From the NCBI GenBank assembly GCA_021833365.1, contig JAKBFV010000017.1:1-39872 (forward strand): a stretch of DNA of 39,872 nucleotides, in the 5' to 3' direction. The notes below the pieces were generated by a model. The model was given only the letters and a program-made list of their open reading frames with translations, was not told the origin of the DNA and made no database searches. Source of the stretch: Pseudomonadota bacterium. Its GTDB lineage: Bacteria; Pseudomonadota; Gammaproteobacteria; Pseudomonadales; Moraxellaceae. This document shows positions 35,605-39,872 of the stretch, piece after piece. The translations under genes were made by a program, and so were the position numbers. The first letter of the stretch is position 1; every line of letters begins with the position of its first letter.

Positions 35605-36799
35605 TTATGCGGATTTTCCTGACCAGCATGGCCATTTTGGCCCCTATGGTGGGCGTTTTGTCTCCGAGACCCTGATGGAGGCGCTGGAACAGCTGCGGCA
35701 GACGTATGAGCGCTATCGCCAGGATCCGGAGTTCATCGCCGCTTTCGATCATGATATGGCGCACTATGTCGGTCGGCCATCGCCACTTTACTACTGCCAG
35801 CGTTGGAGTGATGAGCTCGGTGGTGCGCGCATCTACCTCAAGCGTGAGGATCTCAACCATACCGGTGCGCACAAGGTCAACAACACCATCGGTCAGGCTC
35901 TCCTGGCGCAGCGTTCCGGTAAAACGCGCATTATCGCCGAGACGGGGGCGGGTCAGCATGGTGTGGCGACGGCGACCATCGCCGCCCGTCTCGGTCTGCA
36001 GTGCCGCATTTATATGGGTGCTGATGACGTGCAGCGCCAGGCGATGAACGTCTATCGCATGAAACTGCTGGGCGCCGAGGTGATGCCGGTGACCTCAGGT
36101 TCGCGCACCCTCAAAGATGCCATGAATGAAGCCATGCGGGATTGGGTGACGCACGTCGATGACACTTACTACGTCATCGGCACGGTCGCCGGCCCAGATC
36201 CTTATCCACGCCTGGTGCGCGACTTTCAGGCCATCATCGGTCGCGAGGCCAAGCAGCAGTGTCTGGCGCAGACCGGTCGCCTGCCGGATGCACTCGTCGC
36301 CTGTGTCGGTGGCGGCTCCAATGCCATCGGTCTGTTTCATCCTTTCCTTGCCGATGAGCAGGTGCGCATGTATGGCGTCGAAGCCGCTGGCGAGGGTCTG
36401 GCCAGCGGCCGGCATTCGGCGCCGCTCAGCCGTGGTCAACCCGGCGTGCTGCATGGCAATCGCACCTATCTGATGGAAGATGCGCACGGTCAGATCATCG
36501 AGACGCATTCGATCTCGGCCGGACTCGACTACCCCGGCGTCGGCCCTGAGCACGCTTGGCTCAAGGACATCGGTCGCGTCGAGTACGTCAGCGTCACTGA
36601 TACTGAGGCCTTACACGGATTTCATCGTCTGACCCGCACCGAAGGCATCATTCCGGCGCTCGAATCGAGCCATGCGCTGGCTTATGTCGAGGAACTGGCG
36701 CCACGCATGCGGCGCGATGAGATCCTCATCTGTAATCTGTCGGGACGCGGTGACAAAGACTTGCTCACGGTCGCCCGACTCGATGGCATCGAGGTATGA
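35588..36799 (+). CDS. trpB: Tryptophan synthase beta subunit
   Basis: 403 residues from GTG 35588, which lies inside trpF and follows AGGAG. PLP-dependent condensation of indole and serine. The PLP lysine is Lys96 in [13 protein letters not shown]. Other landmarks are [14 protein letters not shown] and the glycine-rich phosphate loop [10 protein letters not shown]. The N-terminal [14 protein letters not shown] is typical of TrpB1. ATGA overlap with trpA. Confidence 0.98.
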   Translation: MGTKIDYADFPDQHGHFGPYGGRFVSETLMEALEQLRQTYERYRQDPEFIAAFDHDMAHYVGRPSPLYYCQRWSDELGGARIYLKREDLNHTGAHKVNNTIGQALLAQRSGKTRIIAETGAGQHGVATATIAARLGLQCRIYMGADDVQRQAMNVYRMKLLGAEVMPVTSGSRTLKDAMNEAMRDWVTHVDDTYYVIGTVAGPDPYPRLVRDFQAIIGREAKQQCLAQTGRLPDALVACVGGGSNAIGLFHPFLADEQVRMYGVEAAGEGLASGRHSAPLSRGQPGVLHGNRTYLMEDAHGQIIETHSISAGLDYPGVGPEHAWLKDIGRVEYVSVTDTEALHGFHRLTRTEGIIPALESSHALAYVEELAPRMRRDEILICNLSGRGDKDLLTVARLDGIEV

Positions 36800-37620
36800 A
36801 TATGACCACGAACCGTATCGAAGCCGCTTTCACTGATTGGCGCCAGCGCCGGCACAAGGCCCTCATCCCCTACATCACGGCCGGTGATCCGATGCCTGAG
36901 CTGACCGTACCGCTGATGCATGCCATGGTGGCAGCGGGGGCGGACCTGATCGAATTGGGGGTGCCTTTTTCCGATCCCATGGCCGATGGTCCGGTCATCT
37001 GTCATGCGCATGAGCGCGCTTTGCGCCATGGAACGTCGCTACGCGATGTCCTCGATCGGGTGCAGGAGTTCCGTCAGCGTGATGACCAGACGCCGGTCGT
37101 GCTCATGGGCTATCTCAATCCCATCGAGGCCATGGGCTACGCCGCCTTCGTGCAGCGCGCCGTGCAGGCTGGTGTCGATGGTGTGCTGACCGTCGATTTG
37201 CCGCCGGAGGAGGCCGGTGATCTGGTGACACACCTGCAGGAAGCTGATCTCGCCGCCATCTTCCTCGTCGCACCGACCAGCAGCCCTGCGCGCGTGCAGC
37301 GCATCGCGGCGCTGGCGCGTGGTTATCTCTACTATGTTTCGCTGAAAGGGGTGACCGGGGCGGCCCATCTCGACGCCGCTCTCGTGCATGAGCGTATCGA
37401 GAGCCTGCGCGCACAGACCTCCTTGCCCCTGGCGGTCGGTTTTGGTATCAAGGATGCTGCGACGGCGGCAGCCATCGCTGGCGCCGCTGATGCGGTCGTC
37501 GTCGGTAGCGTTCTGGTGCAGGCCATCGCCGATCATCAGCATGAGCCGGAGCGCGCCGTGCAGGTGGTGAGCGAGCTTTTGGCGGCGATGCGCACAGCCA
37601 TCGATACCCGGGAGAGATGA
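36796..37620 (+). CDS. trpA: Tryptophan synthase alpha subunit
   Basis: 274 residues; releases indole from indole-glycerol phosphate and channels it to TrpB. The catalytic Glu is in [17 protein letters not shown] and the catalytic Asp in [10 protein letters not shown]. The start overlaps the trpB stop by four bases. Normal length. Confidence 0.97.
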   Translation: MNMTTNRIEAAFTDWRQRRHKALIPYITAGDPMPELTVPLMHAMVAAGADLIELGVPFSDPMADGPVICHAHERALRHGTSLRDVLDRVQEFRQRDDQTPVVLMGYLNPIEAMGYAAFVQRAVQAGVDGVLTVDLPPEEAGDLVTHLQEADLAAIFLVAPTSSPARVQRIAALARGYLYYVSLKGVTGAAHLDAALVHERIESLRAQTSLPLAVGFGIKDAATAAAIAGAADAVVVGSVLVQAIADHQHEPERAVQVVSELLAAMRTAIDTRER

Positions 37621-37621
37621 G

Positions 37622-38488
37622 ATGAGCAGCAGCTGGCTCGAGAAGATCCTGCCGAATGTCATGGGTAATGCCGATGAACGGCGACGGGCCAATGTTCCGG
37701 AAGGCTTGTGGCGCAAGTGCCCGAAGTGTGACTCGGTGCTCTATACACCGGAGCTCGAGCGCAATTTTCATGTTTGTCCGCGCTGCGATCATCATCTGCG
37801 CATCGGCGCGCGCGCGCGCCTCGATATGTTTCTCGATGCCGATATGCGGCAATATCTGGCTGAGGATTTGGTGCCCGAGGACATCCTCAAGTTCAAGGAC
37901 AGCAAGCGCTACAAGGATCGTCTGAGTGCGGCACAACGCGAGACCGAAGAGCAGGATGCCCTGATCGTCTGTCAGGGCCATCTGCTCGGACTGCCCCTGG
38001 TCGTGGCGGCCTTTGAATTCAGTTTTATGGGCGGGTCGATGGGGCAGGTGGTGGGAGGGCGCTTCGTGCGCGCTGTCGAGGTCTGTCTCGAGCATCGTAT
38101 TCCGCTGGTCTGTTTTGCCGCCAGTGGCGGCGCACGCATGCAGGAGGCCTTGTTCTCCCTGATGCAGATGGCGCGCACGGCAGCGGCGCTGGAGCGGATG
38201 CGGCAACGCGGTATTCCCTTCATCTCGGTGTTGACCGATCCCGTCTATGGCGGGGTGTCTGCCAGTCTCGCCATGCTCGGTGACCTGAACGTCGCTGAAC
38301 CTAATGCCCTCATCGGCTTTGCCGGGCCACGTGTCATCGAGCAGACCGTGCGACAAAAGCTGCCGGAGGGTTTTCAACGCTCGGAGTTTCTGTTGCGACA
38401 CGGTGCCATCGACATGATCGTCCATCGCCATCATCTGCGCGACAGCCTGCATCGCCAGCTGGCCAAGCTCACGCATTATCCGGTGTGA
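37622..38488 (+). CDS. accD: Acetyl-CoA carboxylase carboxyltransferase beta subunit
   Basis: 288 residues; with AccA it transfers carboxyl from biotin to acetyl-CoA. The N-terminal zinc ribbon has four cysteines (KCPKCD and VCPRCD). The carboxyltransferase core contains [18 protein letters not shown] and [17 protein letters not shown], with [15 protein letters not shown]. Starts one base after the trpA stop with GGGAGAG upstream. The trpA-accD-folC order is a common proteobacterial arrangement. Confidence 0.98.
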   Translation: MSSSWLEKILPNVMGNADERRRANVPEGLWRKCPKCDSVLYTPELERNFHVCPRCDHHLRIGARARLDMFLDADMRQYLAEDLVPEDILKFKDSKRYKDRLSAAQRETEEQDALIVCQGHLLGLPLVVAAFEFSFMGGSMGQVVGGRFVRAVEVCLEHRIPLVCFAASGGARMQEALFSLMQMARTAAALERMRQRGIPFISVLTDPVYGGVSASLAMLGDLNVAEPNALIGFAGPRVIEQTVRQKLPEGFQRSEFLLRHGAIDMIVHRHHLRDSLHRQLAKLTHYPV

Positions 38489-38494
38489 GCTGTT

Positions 38495-39742
38495 TTGCTT
38501 TCTGCTGAGCAGCGACAGCTGCAGCAACGCCTCGAGGATATGGCCCGCCAGGCTGGGCCGGCCATCGAGCTCGGACTCGAGCGTATCGGTCGTGTCGCGC
38601 ATCGGCTGCAGATGGGTCCTGGGCGCGCCAAGGTCGTGACGGTGGCGGGGACCAATGGCAAGGGCTCTACGGTCGCCACCGTCGATGCCGTCCTGCGTGC
38701 GCATGGTTGGCGCGTCGGTCGCTACATGTCGCCGCATCTGCTCGATTTTCGTGAACGTGCCTGTGTCGATGGGCAGATGCTCGCCGCATCGGAGTGGCTG
38801 GCGGCCCTCGATCACGTCGAAGCCGCTCAGGACGGCACGCATCTGACCTATTTTGAAGCGACGACGCTGGCGTCTTTCTGGCTATTCATGCAGCGTGATC
38901 TCGATGCCTGGGTGCTCGAAGTTGGGCTCGGTGGGCGTCTCGACGCGGTCAATCTCATCGACGCCGACGTCGCGGTGATCACCAGCATCGGCATCGATCA
39001 TGTCGAGTACCTCGGTGCGACAAGGGAACTCATTGCCCGTGAAAAGGCCGGTATCCTGCGCCCGCAGCGTCCTTGCATTATCGCTGATCGCGACCCACCG
39101 ACGAGCTTGCGCAGCGAGGTGGCGCGCCTTGCGGTCGACGCCGTCTGGATGGGGGTCGATGCCTGGGTGCAGGAAAGAAGTCAGGATTGGGACTTGTGTC
39201 AGGCGCATAGGACATGGCAGCATCTGCCGCGGCCGCGTCTGGCTCTGGACAATGTCGCGGGTGGCTTGCTGGCGGCATTGACCTTGTTGCCGGAGCTGGC
39301 GCCTGTGACGGTGCAGCGCGCTCTGCAGGACGTGCAGCTGGCGGGGCGGATGCAAGTATGGGAGCAAGATGCACGCGTCCTCCTCGATGTTGCGCACAAT
39401 CCGCACGGTGCGGCCTTTCTCTGTCGACAGTTGCATCGACATCCGACTCCGGGGCGCACCTGGGTGGTGATCGGTATGCTCGCTGACAAGGACAGGGCGG
39501 CGACGGTGACTGAGTTTCTCGCCATCGCCGATGGCTTTTATCCCTGCACCCTGGACTTGCCACGGGGGGGGAGTGCCGAGGAGTTGGCCGTCTCGATACA
39601 GGCGCAGGGTGGTCAGTGCCAGGGACTGTACGCGACACCGCAGGCTGCGCTCGCCGACTGCCGGGTGCGAGCGGCGGCTGCGGATCGTATTCTGGTGGTA
39701 GGGTCGTTTCATACCGTGGCAGCCATCCTGGCTGTCGACTGA
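38495..39742 (+). CDS. folC: Folylpolyglutamate synthase / dihydrofolate synthase
   Basis: 415 residues. The start is TTG 38495, six bases after the accD stop, with only a weak ribosome site, suggesting translational coupling. A Mur-ligase-like enzyme adding glutamate to dihydropteroate and folates. The ATP loop is VAGTNGKGSTVAT; GRYMSPHLLDFRER, EVGLGGRLDAVN, TSIGIDHVEYLG and VLLDVAHNPHGA follow in family order. Cytosolic. Confidence 0.96.
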   Translation: MLSAEQRQLQQRLEDMARQAGPAIELGLERIGRVAHRLQMGPGRAKVVTVAGTNGKGSTVATVDAVLRAHGWRVGRYMSPHLLDFRERACVDGQMLAASEWLAALDHVEAAQDGTHLTYFEATTLASFWLFMQRDLDAWVLEVGLGGRLDAVNLIDADVAVITSIGIDHVEYLGATRELIAREKAGILRPQRPCIIADRDPPTSLRSEVARLAVDAVWMGVDAWVQERSQDWDLCQAHRTWQHLPRPRLALDNVAGGLLAALTLLPELAPVTVQRALQDVQLAGRMQVWEQDARVLLDVAHNPHGAAFLCRQLHRHPTPGRTWVVIGMLADKDRAATVTEFLAIADGFYPCTLDLPRGGSAEELAVSIQAQGGQCQGLYATPQAALADCRVRAAAADRILVVGSFHTVAAILAVD

Positions 39743-39759
39743 GCATCGTGAGGTGGGTT

Positions 39760-39872
39760 GTGGAGCGCGCGATCAAACAGAGAATTCTCGGAGCCCTGGT
39801 TCTGGCCGCCGGCTGCGCCATCCTGGTGCCGGTAGTCCTCGATGGCAGCGGCACCTTGCATCAGTGGCGGGA
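39760..39872 (+). CDS. dedD: DedD-like SPOR protein, N-terminus only
   Basis: 37 codons are visible before the window ends. From GTG 39760 (GTG 39748 is an in-frame alternative) the sequence begins VERAIKQRILGALVLAAG and reads on into ILVPVVLDG, a single membrane segment. This is the usual N-terminus of DedD/SPOR cell-division proteins, which follow folC in many proteobacteria. The SPOR domain itself is not in the window. Confidence 0.75.
   Translation, partial: MERAIKQRILGALVLAAGCAILVPVVLDGSGTLHQWR

Noticed and set aside
37448-38842. 464-codon open frame on the minus strand across trpA, accD and folC
   Set aside because: It spans three certain genes on the other strand and has no family motif.

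Overview
This 39.9 kb window is a GC-rich, densely packed bacterial chromosome segment that looks gammaproteobacterial. The evidence is the Rnd-YcgL-YcgN trio, a FleS/FleR sigma-54 flagellar two-component pair, a HptB-HsbR-HsbA phosphorelay of the Pseudomonas type, and a leuCDB-asd-usg-fimV-truA-trpF-trpBA-accD-folC-dedD housekeeping run. No genus can be fixed from sequence reading alone. I saw no rRNA, tRNA, insertion sequence, prophage or CRISPR array. Nearly all genes are on the + strand; the exceptions are a lytic transglycosylase cut by the left edge and a LysR-type regulator upstream of leuC.

Region 1 (1-5990). A truncated lytic transglycosylase gene diverges from a compact five-gene chemosensory cassette. 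The cassette encodes a membrane-anchored CheA-like kinase (HPt plus ATPase, no CheW-like domain), a miniature methyl-accepting protein with only a membrane anchor, coiled coil and signalling tip, two proteins with the CheC/CheX-type ExxN phosphatase motif (the second with a degenerate receiver domain in front), and a canonical CheY. The two phosphatase-like proteins end in nearly the same peptide, GELELF and GELEFF. There is no CheW, CheR or CheB in the cassette. This is the best candidate for an undescribed system here. It is followed by a 217-base gap with competing hairpins.

Region 2 (5991-11446). An acyl-CoA dehydrogenase with a relocated catalytic glutamate is followed by a chain of start/stop-overlapping genes: rnd, ycgL, ycgN and a small membrane protein. 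Then come a membrane-anchored von Willebrand A protein and a small secreted lytic transglycosylase.

Region 3 (11447-22857). This is a flagellar block. A sigma-54 promoter precedes fleS-fleR and a second precedes fliEFGHIJ. The run continues directly into cheR, hsbA, hsbR and hptB, which are the parts of a partner-switching/phosphorelay pathway that in Pseudomonas links sensor kinases to FlgM and motility. Here they sit directly behind the basal-body and export genes.

Region 4 (22858-25763). gltX is preceded by a 12-bp inverted repeat whose right arm holds its ribosome binding site. A solitary CsoR/RcnR-family repressor has its own G-tract operator and displaced ligand residues. A LysR-type regulator diverges from the leucine genes.

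Region 5 (25764-39872). leuC-leuD-leuB-asd-usg encode isomerisation and dehydrogenation in leucine synthesis, aspartate-semialdehyde dehydrogenase and its non-catalytic paralogue. fimV (pole organiser), truA, trpF-trpB-trpA, accD, folC and the start of a dedD-like SPOR gene follow.
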